From: Chloroflexota bacterium
GTDB taxonomy: Bacteria > Chloroflexota > Limnocylindria > P2-11E
Length of the DNA: 59,710 nt
NCBI GenBank assembly: GCA_005889405.1
Contig: VBFY01000062.1
Location: 1-59,710, forward strand
Reading direction: 5' to 3'
The notes below the pieces were generated by a model. It was not told the origin of the DNA. It saw only the letters and a list, made by a program, of their open reading frames with translations, and made no database searches. Below are positions 37,825 to 46,387 of the stretch, one piece after another. Every line of letters begins with the position of its first letter. The first letter of the stretch is position 1. The position numbers were made by a program, and so were the translations under genes.

Positions 37825-38664
37825 CTAGAGGCCGGCCAGGATCTTCTGCCCCTCGGCACCCTTCACGAAGTCGATGAAAGCCTTGATCGTCGGCTTCACC
37901 TTTGCCGGCTCCGGGTGGTACACGAAGTACAGGGGACGCCGGATCGGGTAGGTGCCGTTCGCGAGGGTCTCACGGGTCGCGGCGATGTTGTCGATCGTGA
38001 GTAGGCCCACGTCGACGGTGCTGAACGCCTTCGCGTTCATCGTCATCATCCCGATCGCGTCCTTGAATGAACCAATGGCCTTGAGCGTCTCATCGATCTG
38101 GAACACCTCGACGGCGTCCTTTGCGTACGCCGGCTTGGTCGAGCCGAAGAAGTACGACTCGAACGCCGAGCGCGTCGAGGACTCGGGCTCGCGCAGCAGC
38201 ACGCGGATCTTGCCGGGCGTGCCGCCGACGTCCTTCCAGTCCGTGATCTGGCCGGTGAAGATCTTCGCGACCTGATCCTTGGTGAGCGCCTTGACCGGGT
38301 TCGTCGCGTTCACGCCGACGCCCGTGCCCGATGCACCGATAGCCACGGTCTCGACGGTGCCCTTCTCAGGGGCCTTGAGGTCGCGGCTGATGAAGCCGAG
38401 GTCGACCGTTCCGCTGACGGTGAGCGACACGCCTGCGTCTGACCCAACGTCGTCAAATCCCTGCCAGATCACCGTCGGGTGGACGGCTGAGAATCCTGAG
38501 GTCAGCGCTTTCACGGCGTCGAGCGCGCCGCCGCCGCCCTTGGTGACGTAGGTCCCGGCGAGCGGATCGGCGGTCGGTTTGCTGGCGATCGGGCTGGCAC
38601 CGCCGCAGCTCGCGGCGAACAGCGCCGCCAGGGCGATGTACAGGCATTTGCGCAGAAGCGTCAT
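37825..38664 (-). CDS. PstS-like phosphate-binding lipoprotein
   Basis: 279 residues. Lipobox FAASC (Cys about 20), then a type-2 periplasmic binding fold as in PstS of Gram-positives: YVTKGGGGALDAVKALTSGF, LGFISRDLKAPEKG, NPVKALTKDQVAKIFTGQITDWKDVGG, and the phosphate-contact region LLREPESSTRSAFESYFFG. ATG 38664 has AGGA upstream. It is the first gene of the signalling operon and no PstC, PstA, PstB or PhoU gene is adjacent, so a sensory rather than transport role is likely. Phosphate is inferred; another oxyanion is possible. Confidence 0.9.
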   Translation of the reverse strand: MTLLRKCLYIALAALFAASCGGASPIASKPTADPLAGTYVTKGGGGALDAVKALTSGFSAVHPTVIWQGFDDVGSDAGVSLTVSGTVDLGFISRDLKAPEKGTVETVAIGASGTGVGVNATNPVKALTKDQVAKIFTGQITDWKDVGGTPGKIRVLLREPESSTRSAFESYFFGSTKPAYAKDAVEVFQIDETLKAIGSFKDAIGMMTMNAKAFSTVDVGLLTIDNIAATRETLANGTYPIRRPLYFVYHPEPAKVKPTIKAFIDFVKGAEGQKILAGL

Positions 38665-38725
38665 GTTGTCCTTGTCCTCCAGGGCCGGCGCCATGCCGGT
38701 TAAGCCAATTGCGGGAAGTGTGGCT

Positions 38726-38754
38726 CCGCTAACTGGCCTGTCTATCCCTCTAAC
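38726..38754 (-). promoter_or_regulatory. GTTAGNGG direct repeats before the PstS-like gene
   Basis: On the minus strand GTTAGAGG (38747-38754) and GTTAGCGG (38726-38733) repeat at a 21-base interval, two helical turns, about 65-90 bases before the ATG at 38664. GGCTCC/GGAGCC arms (38722-38727, 38762-38767) enclose them. Same-face repeats suit a response-regulator dimer, but no known Pho box is matched. Confidence 0.4.
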
Positions 38755-38789
38755 GGGGAGTGGAGCCGCCGAAACGCCCTGATTAGGCC

Positions 38790-39032
38790 CTATACCTCAG
38801 TTGGTCTAGCAGTTGGTCTAGCCGCCGGGCGCGCGCGCTTGGCTGGGAGCCGGTGCAGGAGCCGCTCGGAGGAGGCCCTGATCTCCTCCACGGCGGCGTC
38901 GAAAGCCTGAGCGTTGGCTGGCGCCGGGGCCCGGAAACCGCTGATCTTGCGGACGAACTGGAGGGCCGCCGCTCGGACCTCCTCATCCGTGGCGGGCGCC
39001 GTACCCCGGAGCGTCTTGATGCTGCGACACAT
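38790..39032 (-). CDS. DUF2277 family protein
   Basis: 80 residues. The N-terminus MCRSIKTLRG and the core ATDEEVRAAALQFVRKISGF...AFDAAVEEI match DUF2277, small proteins of unknown function common in actinobacteria and relatives. The alanine/arginine/proline tail ARPAARPTARPTEV comes from a 12-bp tandem duplication (38799-38822). ATG 39032 is chosen over GTG 39038; TATCTT (39041-39046) lies 8 bases before it with no ribosome site. Divergent from the ornithine cyclodeaminase gene. Confidence 0.85.
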   Translation of the reverse strand: MCRSIKTLRGTAPATDEEVRAAALQFVRKISGFRAPAPANAQAFDAAVEEIRASSERLLHRLPAKRARPAARPTARPTEV

Positions 39033-39073
39033 ACACACAAAAGATACGACGACTCGGTCGGCTCGGCCCTCGG

Positions 39074-39079
39074 TAGCAT
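39074..39079 (+). promoter_or_regulatory. Candidate -10 box of the cyclodeaminase-family gene
   Basis: TAGCAT lies 6 bases before GTG 39086, with no Shine-Dalgarno. It fits the leaderless arrangement seen at other operon heads in the window. Confidence 0.4.
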
Positions 39080-39085
39080 CCGCCG

Positions 39086-40063
39086 GTGCTGGTCCTGGAC
39101 AAGCGAGAGGTCGAGTCGCTCCTCGATCCGGACGCCCTCCGCGCCGCCGTGGCGGCTGCGCTGTCTGACCTCTCCGCGGGACGCGCCTCGATGCCCACCC
39201 GCATTGCCGCGATGGTCGCGGAACGCGACGCGCTCCTCGCCGCGATGCCGGCTTACCTGCCGAGCGCAGGCGCGCTGACGACGAAGCTGGTCTCGCTCTT
39301 TCCGCGGAACACCGATCGGCCGACGCACCAGGCGGTGATCGTCGCCTTCGATCCGCTGACGGGGACGCCAGCCGCGCTCATGGACGGCGAGGCGATCACC
39401 GCAGCGCGCACCGCCGCCGGCTCCGCGCTCGCCACCGACCTCCTCGCGCGCAAAGACGCTGCGACGCTCGCGGTGCTCGGCGCCGGCGTCCAGGCGCGCG
39501 CTCATCTGCGCGCGTTGCCGCGCGTGCGTCCGTTCCGCGAGATCGTCATCGGCGCACGGGACGCGTCGAAGGCGTCGGTGCTCGCGCGGGAGATCGCGTC
39601 AGCGACCGGACTGCCGGTGCGCGCGGCGTCCTTCTCGGACGCGGTGCGCGTGGCGGATGTCGTGTGCGCATGCACGCACAGCGCGGAGCCGGTCGTGCGG
39701 CGCGACTGGCTGCGCCCCGGCACGCACGTGAACTCCGTCGGCTACAACACCGCGGGCCGCGAGGTCGACGGCGAGACCGTCGCGGCGTCCCGGGTCGTGG
39801 TGGAATCGCGCGCCGCGGCGCTTGCTCCACCACCGGGTGGCTCGAACGATCTCCTCTGGCCGATCCGCGACGGGCTCATCGCCGCGACGCACGTGCACGC
39901 CGAGCTCGGCGAGCTCGTATCTGGCGCACGACCGGGACGCGCCGACGCGACGCAGCTCACGCTCTACAAATCCGTCGGAGTCGCGGTCGAGGACGCCGCG
40001 GCCGCCGCTCTCGTGCTCAGGCTCGCGCGCGAACGCGGCGTTGGCAGGACGATCGAGCTCTAG
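39086..40063 (+). CDS. Ornithine cyclodeaminase / mu-crystallin family dehydrogenase
   Basis: 325 residues from GTG 39086. The substrate-side residues lie in RIAAMV and GALTTKLVSLFPRNTDRPTHQAVIVAFDP; GEAITAARTAAGSALATDLLARKD is the family signature; the Rossmann motif is VLGAGVQARAHLRAL. Members are NAD(P)-dependent and act as ornithine cyclodeaminase, alanine dehydrogenase or ketimine/imine reductase; sequence alone does not choose. Single gene, divergent from DUF2277, no amino-acid pathway neighbour. Confidence 0.9.
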   Translation: MLVLDKREVESLLDPDALRAAVAAALSDLSAGRASMPTRIAAMVAERDALLAAMPAYLPSAGALTTKLVSLFPRNTDRPTHQAVIVAFDPLTGTPAALMDGEAITAARTAAGSALATDLLARKDAATLAVLGAGVQARAHLRALPRVRPFREIVIGARDASKASVLAREIASATGLPVRAASFSDAVRVADVVCACTHSAEPVVRRDWLRPGTHVNSVGYNTAGREVDGETVAASRVVVESRAAALAPPPGGSNDLLWPIRDGLIAATHVHAELGELVSGARPGRADATQLTLYKSVGVAVEDAAAAALVLRLARERGVGRTIEL

Positions 40064-40073
40064 CTGAGAGCCA

Positions 40074-40090
40074 GCGAGCGCATCGCTCGC
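40074..40090. terminator. Palindrome in the convergent gap after the cyclodeaminase gene
   Basis: GCGAGCG (40074-40080) and CGCTCGC (40084-40090) are perfect arms with a 3-base loop, 11 bases after the stop. No T run. The remaining 110 bases up to the BatB/C stop show no other signal. Confidence 0.3.
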
Positions 40091-40199
40091 TCGAAACGCG
40101 GCCGCGCTGTCCTGTGACGCCACGGGGTCGGTGCGCGCGTCCGCGACTCTCGCTCGCGACGCGCTCGCTGTCTCCTCACACTCCGCACCGCTGGGCGAT

Positions 40200-42005
40200 T
40201 TAGTACTCGCCGCCGGTGCCTTTGCGAGGGCCCTCGAGCAATTGGCCGACGCCGCGTTGCTCGCCACGTAGCGCGTCGAGCACACGAAGCGCTTCGTCGA
40301 TGGTGAGACCGCGCCGGAAGTCGTCGAGCGCCGGCCGCAGCTCCGGCGATGCCTGCGCGTTCGGGTCGGTCGAGTTCGTCGGATCGCTCGTCGGCTCCTG
40401 CGGCTGCCCGGGATTCTGGCCGGGCTGCGCCGACGCCCCGGCGCTCGGCTGACCACTCTGTGCCGGGCCCTGCGCGCCGGGATTCGGGCTGCCGGGCTGT
40501 CGGGGTCCCGGGCCGGACTGCTGGCCCGGTTGCGCCGGCCGGGCCGAGAGGATGCGCTGGACGATCTCGAGGTTGAACTTCGCGTCCCGATCGGTCGGAT
40601 CCATGCGCAGCGCCTCGCGGTACGCGTCACGCGCGTCCTCGTACCGACCCATGCGGAAGAGCGTGTTCCCCCGGTCGTACTGCGCGATCGCGCGGAGATG
40701 CAGATCCTTTCCGTCGATGGCCTTGCCGTACTCCGCGAGCGCGCGGGGGTATTCGGCCATCTTGTGGAGCGCGTTCGCAGCGTTGATGGCGAGCTCGGGC
40801 AAATCGGGCTGGTCCAGCTGCAGATCCCTATATGCCGCCAGCGCTCCGGCGTAATTGCCGCCCGCGAACAGGCCGTTCGCGGTCTCATTCGAAAGCGCGG
40901 CGTCGCCGCACGCGATCGCCCACAGCGCGGCGGAGCCGATCGCGATGCCGAGGATGCGGCGTCCGCGGCGCGCGGCCGGCCGGCCGAGACCGCGCGGCGA
41001 GGGCATCGCGCGCCGCTCCGAGATGAGCCACTCGAGCAGCAGCAGCGCGACGGCGATGGTGACCATCGGCGCGGATCGTTCGTCGGGTACCGAGCCCGCG
41101 TCGTCGAGCGGCTCGACGGCCTCCATCGTGCGCAGCGCGCGGGCGAGATCCCCGATCACTCCGTCGTTGCCGATGTAGTGGAAGTAGCTGCCGCCGCCCT
41201 TGTCGGCGACCGACCGTAGCGTCTCCTCGACGAGGTGGGTCACCACGGGGACGCCGCCGGCATCGCGCAGGTAGCCCGTGAACTTCCCGTCGTTCGCGTC
41301 GTAGGTCGGGATCTGGCCACCGGCCTCCGTGCCGACGCCGACCGTGTAGATGCGCGCGCCCACGAGGTCGCTGGCCTCGGGCACGTCGCTGTTCGTGATC
41401 TCACCGTCGGATACGAGCACGATCGCACGCTGCCGTAGCGGATCGAGATCGGCCGGAAACGCGCCGAGCGATGACTCGAGACCCGAGCGAAGCGAGGATC
41501 CCTGCTGAAGCTTCACGCCGCGCCCCGAGTTATCGAGGACCTCACCGAGGATGCGCGGATCCGTTGTCGCCGGATACCGCACGGTCCCCTGGCCGGCGAA
41601 GAGCACCAGCGCGACGCGGCTGCCGATCATCTGGCGTCCGAGCTCTTCCGCGAAGTGACGCGCGGCGCGCAGTCGGTCGGGCTCGACATCGCGGGCGGCC
41701 ATGCTCTGCGATACGTCCACGGCGAGGACGATGTCGACGCCCAACCTGCGAGCCGCGCGCGCGCGCAGGTCGACGTACGGACCGGCGAGCGCGATCACCA
41801 GGCTCGCGAGCGCGACGAGGAGGAGCGCCGACTTGAGCAGCCAGCGCGCACCACTGCGCGAGACCAGCGGCGTCGCGCCGCCGAACGATCGCAGCGCGCG
41901 GATGCGCGCGCGGTACGCAAGCGTGACGAGCGCCGCGACGAGCGGGACCGCAAGGAGGAGGAGCAACAGCTCCGGCCGCGCGAAGCCGACCGCGGGAAGG
42001 TTCAC
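40200..42005 (-). CDS. BatB/BatC-like fusion: VWA domain plus TPR
   Basis: 601 residues. Two N-terminal TM helices (LLLLLLAVPLVAALVTLAY; SALLLVALASLVIALAG), a von Willebrand A domain with MIDAS DVSQS (VLAVDVSQSMAARDVEPDRL), a third TM before about residue 330 and a fourth (ILGIAIGSAALWAIACG), then TPR units (YAGALAAYRDLQLDQPDLPELAINAANALHKMAEYPRALAEYGKAI by landmark) and a Gly/Pro/Gln-rich linker before DEALRVLDALRGEQ. It joins BatB and BatC in one chain. Last gene of the MoxR cluster, overlapping BatA by 4 bases. Confidence 0.88.
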   Translation of the reverse strand: MNLPAVGFARPELLLLLLAVPLVAALVTLAYRARIRALRSFGGATPLVSRSGARWLLKSALLLVALASLVIALAGPYVDLRARAARRLGVDIVLAVDVSQSMAARDVEPDRLRAARHFAEELGRQMIGSRVALVLFAGQGTVRYPATTDPRILGEVLDNSGRGVKLQQGSSLRSGLESSLGAFPADLDPLRQRAIVLVSDGEITNSDVPEASDLVGARIYTVGVGTEAGGQIPTYDANDGKFTGYLRDAGGVPVVTHLVEETLRSVADKGGGSYFHYIGNDGVIGDLARALRTMEAVEPLDDAGSVPDERSAPMVTIAVALLLLEWLISERRAMPSPRGLGRPAARRGRRILGIAIGSAALWAIACGDAALSNETANGLFAGGNYAGALAAYRDLQLDQPDLPELAINAANALHKMAEYPRALAEYGKAIDGKDLHLRAIAQYDRGNTLFRMGRYEDARDAYREALRMDPTDRDAKFNLEIVQRILSARPAQPGQQSGPGPRQPGSPNPGAQGPAQSGQPSAGASAQPGQNPGQPQEPTSDPTNSTDPNAQASPELRPALDDFRRGLTIDEALRVLDALRGEQRGVGQLLEGPRKGTGGEY

Positions 42006-42970
42006 GGCGTCCTCCGGAAGACCGTGAGCGCCAGAAGGAACTGCAGCGCGAGAAGTCCGGCGCCGGCCGCCGCGAATGGCAGCGACGCGTCCTCGGTCGA
42101 GATGAAGGCACGCGTGCCGACCCGAGCCTTCTCGAGCGTCTCAATCTCGCGGTACACATCACGGAGCGCGGTCTCGTCGGAGGCCCGGAAATAAAGGCCG
42201 CCGGTCGTCTCGCTCATGCGCTTCATGAGCGCCTCGTCGACCTCGGCGCGCGAGCGCGCCGCGACGGCGCCGATCGTGTACAGGCGCACGCCGAGCAGCT
42301 TCGCGATCTGCGCCGCGTCGGTCGGCTGCACATCGCCGGCGTTGTTCTGCCCGTCCGTGAGGAGGATCGCGACCTTGCCGCGCGCCGAGGATTCGCGCAG
42401 CAGATTGAGGCCCGTCGCGAGCCCGGTCCCGATGGCCGTTCCGTCCCGAAGCGGACGGCCCGCCGTCACCGGCTGGACGAGGCGCTGCGCCGCGCCGTAG
42501 TCCAGCGTGAGCGGGCTCAGCACCATCGACTCGGCGCTGAAGATGACCACGCCGACGCGATCGTTCTTCAGGCCGTCGAGGAAGTCGTTGACGACGCGCT
42601 TGACGACGTCGATCCGCGGCTGGCCGCCGAGGTCCGGCGTGGTCATCGACGACGAAGTGTCGAGGACGATGACGATGTCGATCCCCTCTGCCGGAACGTC
42701 GAACGCGGCCTGCACGACGGACGGAGCGGCCAGCGCCACGATGAGCGCGGTCGCGGCCACCACACGCAGGGGCAGCAGCAGCCACCGCAGACGCACCCGC
42801 CAGCTGCCGCGCGCCCGCGGAACGAGCCCGAGCGAAGAGAACAGCACGCCGCCGCCTGGGCCGCGCTCGCGACGCAGCTCCAGGGCCGCGGCGATCACGA
42901 CGAGCACGAGCAAAGCGAGCGCCCACGGCGCGTCGAAGCGGACCTCCGTCCCGAGGATGCGCGCGCTCAT
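42002..42970 (-). CDS. BatA-like VWA membrane protein
   Basis: 322 residues: N-terminal TM (APWALALLVLVVIAAALEL), a second TM (LLLPLRVVAATALIVALA), VWA domain with MIDAS DTSSS (IVIVLDTSSSMTTPDLGGQ), downstream Thr and Asp sites in LRDGTAIGTGLATG and AILLTDGQNNAG, and a C-terminal TM. It belongs with MoxR, DUF58 and BatB in envelope stress or metal-insertase-like complexes assembled by MoxR chaperones. Stop/start overlaps of 4 bases on both sides. Confidence 0.9.
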   Translation of the reverse strand: MSARILGTEVRFDAPWALALLVLVVIAAALELRRERGPGGGVLFSSLGLVPRARGSWRVRLRWLLLPLRVVAATALIVALAAPSVVQAAFDVPAEGIDIVIVLDTSSSMTTPDLGGQPRIDVVKRVVNDFLDGLKNDRVGVVIFSAESMVLSPLTLDYGAAQRLVQPVTAGRPLRDGTAIGTGLATGLNLLRESSARGKVAILLTDGQNNAGDVQPTDAAQIAKLLGVRLYTIGAVAARSRAEVDEALMKRMSETTGGLYFRASDETALRDVYREIETLEKARVGTRAFISTEDASLPFAAAGAGLLALQFLLALTVFRRTP

Positions 42971-43923
42971 TGCGGTCGGAGGGCGGCGATCTCGTACTCC
43001 TCAGCGGTGGCCGCGCGCCGCACCACCTCCAGCGCCTGGCGCACCGCGTTCTGCGCGTGCGCGGGATACGGGATCGCGTGGCGGAAGCGGACCTCGTCGC
43101 CCTCACGGAGGATCTCGTAGATCGCGCTCGCTTGCGCGCGGTCGACGCCCGCGCGCTCCATGGCGGCGCGAAGCTCGCGACTGGTGCGACCCGGGTCGAT
43201 GCCGAAACGTTGGACCGCGTACTGGCGCAGGCTCGCGGTGAGGAGCGCGTAGTGCTCGGCCGTCTTCCCCTTTTCCGGAAGGCGCTGCTCGGCGAGCGCA
43301 TCGAGCTCGCGCAGCGCGCGCTGCACCGGCGTGAGGCGCTCCGCGGCGGGGATGCGGTCGCGTCGCCTCAGCAGGACCCAGAAGATCACGCCGGCCAGCG
43401 CCGTGAACGCGGCCGCAGCCAGAACGCCGAGCGCGATGCGCCCGAGCTTCGCGGCGAGCGCCTCGGGTAGGTCGAGCTGCGGCTTCAGCGGTTTCACATC
43501 CGTCGTGTCCTCGCCGTCCTTGATGACTGACGCGATGTGGAGGACGAGCGGCGTCGTCGTCGCCACGCCGTTCTCGCCATTCGGCCCGGCGTACGGGATC
43601 GAGATGGGCGGGACGCTGATATCGCCGACGACCCACCCGGTGACCCGGTAGCGGAAGGTCCAGCGTGTGACGCCGCCGGGGCGGGTCGAGCGGCCGGACG
43701 GGAGGACCTCCAGGACCTCGAGATCGCCGACGGTGTGCGCGATCGTCGGGTCGCTGACCTGGTACCCCGCTTCCGCATCGGCGATCACCGTCAGGAACGC
43801 CCCGTCCCCGACGGTGATCGTGGTCCGGTCGAGGGTCGCCGCCGCGGTCACCGCATCGGCGGCGGCGGCCCCGCTCGCCATGACGAACGGCAACGCGAGG
43901 GCCAGCGTGAGGACGAGCCGCAT
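42967..43923 (-). CDS. BatD-like membrane protein
   Basis: 318 residues. Signal peptide (about 1-22, ending GAAAADA), two beta-sandwich regions (TLDRTTITVGDGAFLTVIADAEAGYQ; VTRWTFRYRVTGWVVGDISVPPISIPYAG), a TM helix (IALGVLAAAAFTALAGVIFWVLL, about 198-220) and a helical cytoplasmic tail that includes LTASLRQYAVQRFGIDPGRTSRELRAAM. Layout matches BatD/DUF4381 proteins of the aerotolerance-type cluster. ATG overlaps the DUF58 stop by one base (TGATG). Confidence 0.82.
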   Translation of the reverse strand: MRLVLTLALALPFVMASGAAAADAVTAAATLDRTTITVGDGAFLTVIADAEAGYQVSDPTIAHTVGDLEVLEVLPSGRSTRPGGVTRWTFRYRVTGWVVGDISVPPISIPYAGPNGENGVATTTPLVLHIASVIKDGEDTTDVKPLKPQLDLPEALAAKLGRIALGVLAAAAFTALAGVIFWVLLRRRDRIPAAERLTPVQRALRELDALAEQRLPEKGKTAEHYALLTASLRQYAVQRFGIDPGRTSRELRAAMERAGVDRAQASAIYEILREGDEVRFRHAIPYPAHAQNAVRQALEVVRRAATAEEYEIAALRPQ

Positions 43924-44846
43924 CAGTTGCGCCGCGTCCGCGCGTTGAACAGCGCCATGAGCGTGGGGACGAACGGTCGATCGGTGTAGAGGTCCACGCT
44001 GTCGATCTTCAGGCGCGCGAGGGCCTGCCGGCGCTCCGTACGTCGACGCCGAGCGGTGCTGGCGTACTCGTCGCGCAATCGTCCGTCGGCCGTGTCGACA
44101 TACGCGATGTGGCCCGTCTCGGCATCCTCGAGCGCGACGACGCCGACGTTCGGGAGCTCGAGCTCGCGCGGGTCGTTGAGCGCGAGTGCGATGACGTCGT
44201 GCTTCCGGCCGAGCATGCGAACCGCCGGATCGTCGACGAGGCCGACGTCGAGGAAATCGGAGATGAGGAACACCACGCTGCGTTTCTTCGTGATGTTCGT
44301 GAGGAAGCGGGCCGCGTCGGTCATCTCGGTGCGCACGCGGCGCGGCGGCGCGAACAGAAGTTCGCGGATCACGTGCAGGAGATGTTCGCGCCCGCGGCGC
44401 GAGGGCATCCATTCCTGGAGTCCCTCGGCGAAACGGAGGAGCCCGACGCGGTCGTGACTCCGCATCGCGGCCATCGCGAGCAGCGCCGCGACCTCCGCCG
44501 CGAGATCGCGCTTGCTCTGATCGACCGAACCGAACCACGACGACGCGGAGACGTCGACCGCCAGCAGGATGTTGAGCTCGCGGTCCTCGCGGAACTTCTT
44601 GATGAAGGGCGTGCCCATTCGAGCCGTGACGTTCCAGTCGATGCTGCGGATGTCGTCGCCCGGCTCGTACTCGCGCACCTCTTCGAACTCGAGCCCCGAC
44701 CCGCGGAAGACGCTCCGATAGGTGCCGAGCAGCGCTTCGTCAGCGAGGATGCGCGCCTTGATCTCGACCTGACGGATGCGCCGCAGCACGTTCGCTGGGA
44801 GGGCCTGATCGCCCTGGACGGCGTGAGCGCGTGCCGTGGCGACCAC
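43923..44846 (-). CDS. DUF58 domain protein
   Basis: 307 residues with the DUF58 core SGLEFEEVREYEPGDDIRSIDWNVTARMGTPFIKKFREDRELNILLAVDVS (landmarks YEPGDDIRSIDWN and LAVDVSASSW), which contains a VWA-like MIDAS. Proteins of this type partner MoxR ATPases. No TM segment here: soluble. The GTG at 44846 starts 2 bases after the moxR stop. Confidence 0.93.
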   Translation of the reverse strand: MVATARAHAVQGDQALPANVLRRIRQVEIKARILADEALLGTYRSVFRGSGLEFEEVREYEPGDDIRSIDWNVTARMGTPFIKKFREDRELNILLAVDVSASSWFGSVDQSKRDLAAEVAALLAMAAMRSHDRVGLLRFAEGLQEWMPSRRGREHLLHVIRELLFAPPRRVRTEMTDAARFLTNITKKRSVVFLISDFLDVGLVDDPAVRMLGRKHDVIALALNDPRELELPNVGVVALEDAETGHIAYVDTADGRLRDEYASTARRRRTERRQALARLKIDSVDLYTDRPFVPTLMALFNARTRRN

Positions 44847-44848
44847 GG

Positions 44849-45841
44849 TCAGGGGAGCGGGACCTTGTCCAGCACCTTCGCGATGACGGACTCGGGCGTG
44901 ATCTCCTCCGCCTCGGCCTGGTAGGTCACGATGAGACGGTGACGCATGACGTCCGGCGCGACGGCCTTCACGTCGTCCGGCAGGACGTAGTCGCGCCCTT
45001 CGAGGAAGGCGTTCGCGCGCGCGGCGAGCGAGATGAAGATCGACGCGCGCGGTGACACGCCGTACGCGATCATCGGTCGGAGCTCGCTCAGGCCGAATTG
45101 CTCCGGTTCGCGCGTCGCGAACACGATGCGCACGACGTAGTCCTTGAGCGAGTCATCCATATGGATCTGCTTCACCGCGGCGCGCGCATCGAGCACCGCC
45201 TTCGGCGAGGCGACGCGGCGGACCTGCGGGATCTCCCCGATCGTCTGGCGGTCCATGATCTCGCGCTCTTCCTGCTGTGAGGGATAGCCGATGACGACCT
45301 TCATCATGAAGCGGTCGACCTGCGCCTCCGGAAGGCGATACGTCCCTTCGTGCTCGATCGGATTCTGCGTCGCGAGCACCATGAACAGCTCACCGAGCGG
45401 ATGCGTGGTCCCGCCGATGCTCACCTGCTTCTCCTGCATCGCCTCGAGGAGCGCGCTCTGCACCTTGGGTGGGGCGCGGTTGACCTCGTCGGCGAGGAGG
45501 ATGTCGGTGAAGATCGGACCCAGTCGCGGCCGGAACGTCTGGTCGGCGGGGTTGTAGATCATCGTGCCGTTGAGGTCCGCCGGGAGCAGGTCCGGCGTGA
45601 ACTGGACGCGCTTGAAGCTCGCCTCGATCGTGTCCGACAGCGTCTTCACCGCGAGCGTCTTCGCGAGGCCGGGCACGCCCTCGATGAGCAGGTGACCGTT
45701 GCAGAGGAGTCCCAGCAGCAGCCGGTTCACGAGGTAGTCCTGGCCGACGATGACCTTACGGATCTCGTGCAGGACCGGCGCGATGAAGTCGCCGCGCCGC
45801 AGGACCGCGTCGTTCGAGGTCGGCGGCCGATACGTCTTCAT
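44849..45841 (-). CDS. MoxR-family AAA+ ATPase
   Basis: 330 residues. Walker A is the MoxR variant EGVPGLAKTL, Walker B ILLADEVNRAPPKVQSALLEAM, sensor-1 LATQNPIEHEGTYRLPEAQVDRFMMK. It acts as a chaperone that remodels the VWA partners encoded downstream. ATG 45841 is preferred because a TACGCT box (45851-45856) lies 9 bases upstream; the frame has another start at 45850. Head of the moxR-DUF58-batD-batA-batB/C operon. Confidence 0.95.
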   Translation of the reverse strand: MKTYRPPTSNDAVLRRGDFIAPVLHEIRKVIVGQDYLVNRLLLGLLCNGHLLIEGVPGLAKTLAVKTLSDTIEASFKRVQFTPDLLPADLNGTMIYNPADQTFRPRLGPIFTDILLADEVNRAPPKVQSALLEAMQEKQVSIGGTTHPLGELFMVLATQNPIEHEGTYRLPEAQVDRFMMKVVIGYPSQQEEREIMDRQTIGEIPQVRRVASPKAVLDARAAVKQIHMDDSLKDYVVRIVFATREPEQFGLSELRPMIAYGVSPRASIFISLAARANAFLEGRDYVLPDDVKAVAPDVMRHRLIVTYQAEAEEITPESVIAKVLDKVPLP

Positions 45842-45872
45842 CGCTCGCACAGCGTACTGGCTGGGTGTGTCG

Positions 45873-45897
45873 CCGGTTCGGTTTTCACCGAAACCGG
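45873..45897. terminator. Hairpin downstream of bcp
   Basis: CCGGTTCGGT (45873-45882) pairs with ACCGAAACCGG (45887-45897) with one bulge and loop TTTC, four bases past the bcp stop. It probably ends the leftward bcp transcript and insulates the moxR promoter. No T run on the minus strand. Confidence 0.5.
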
Positions 45898-45901
45898 TGC
45901 G

Positions 45902-46354
45902 TTAGCCCTTGAGCTCCGCGAGCACTTCCTGCGCGTGGCCATCCGGCTTCACGCCGTACCACGCCTTCTTCACCTTGCCGCGCTCGTCCACCAGGAACGT
46001 CGACCGGATCACGCCCTCGCCGCGACCGGGCCGCTCGCCCCAGGCGCCGTACGCGTCATGGGCTCTCCGGTCGGGATCGCTCAGCAGCGGGAACTTGAGC
46101 TTGAACTTCTCCTGGAACGCGCGGTGCGACGCGGCGTCGTCGCGCGAAACGCCGAGCACCGGGATGCCGAGCCCCTGGAACGCGGTCAGGTTGTCGTTGA
46201 ACTGGCAGGCCTCGACGGTGCAGCCCGGTGTGTCGTCCTTCGGGTAGAAGTACACGACGTACTTCGTTCCGCGCATCGCGTCGGTCGAGACGAGCTTTCC
46301 GTTCTCATCGGTCAGGGCGAACGCGGGCGCGGCGTCGCCGGAATGCAGCTCCAT
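45902..46354 (-). CDS. bcp: Thioredoxin-dependent peroxiredoxin (Bcp/PrxQ)
   Basis: 150 residues. Peroxidatic Cys in YPKDDTPGCTVEAC, with the resolving Cys five residues later (C-x4-C), the alpha-type PrxQ arrangement. FPLLSDPDRRAHDAYGAWGER and STFLVDERGKVKKAWYGV complete the fold. It reduces hydrogen peroxide and organic hydroperoxides in the cytoplasm, recharged by thioredoxin. ATG 46354 has GGGGAGAAG upstream. Probably monocistronic. Confidence 0.95.
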   Translation of the reverse strand: MELHSGDAAPAFALTDENGKLVSTDAMRGTKYVVYFYPKDDTPGCTVEACQFNDNLTAFQGLGIPVLGVSRDDAASHRAFQEKFKLKFPLLSDPDRRAHDAYGAWGERPGRGEGVIRSTFLVDERGKVKKAWYGVKPDGHAQEVLAELKG

Positions 46355-46387
46355 CGATCTTCTCCCCTCGTGTGGCTACGTCTGAGT

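Noticed and set aside
38799-38822. 12-bp tandem repeat taken for an operator
   Set aside because: It is inside the DUF2277 coding sequence and simply duplicates Ala-Arg-Pro-Thr in the tail.
40200-40208. TTTAGTACT as another member of the TAGTACC palindrome group
   Set aside because: It is formed by the final codons and stop of the BatB/C gene, so a coding explanation is sufficient.
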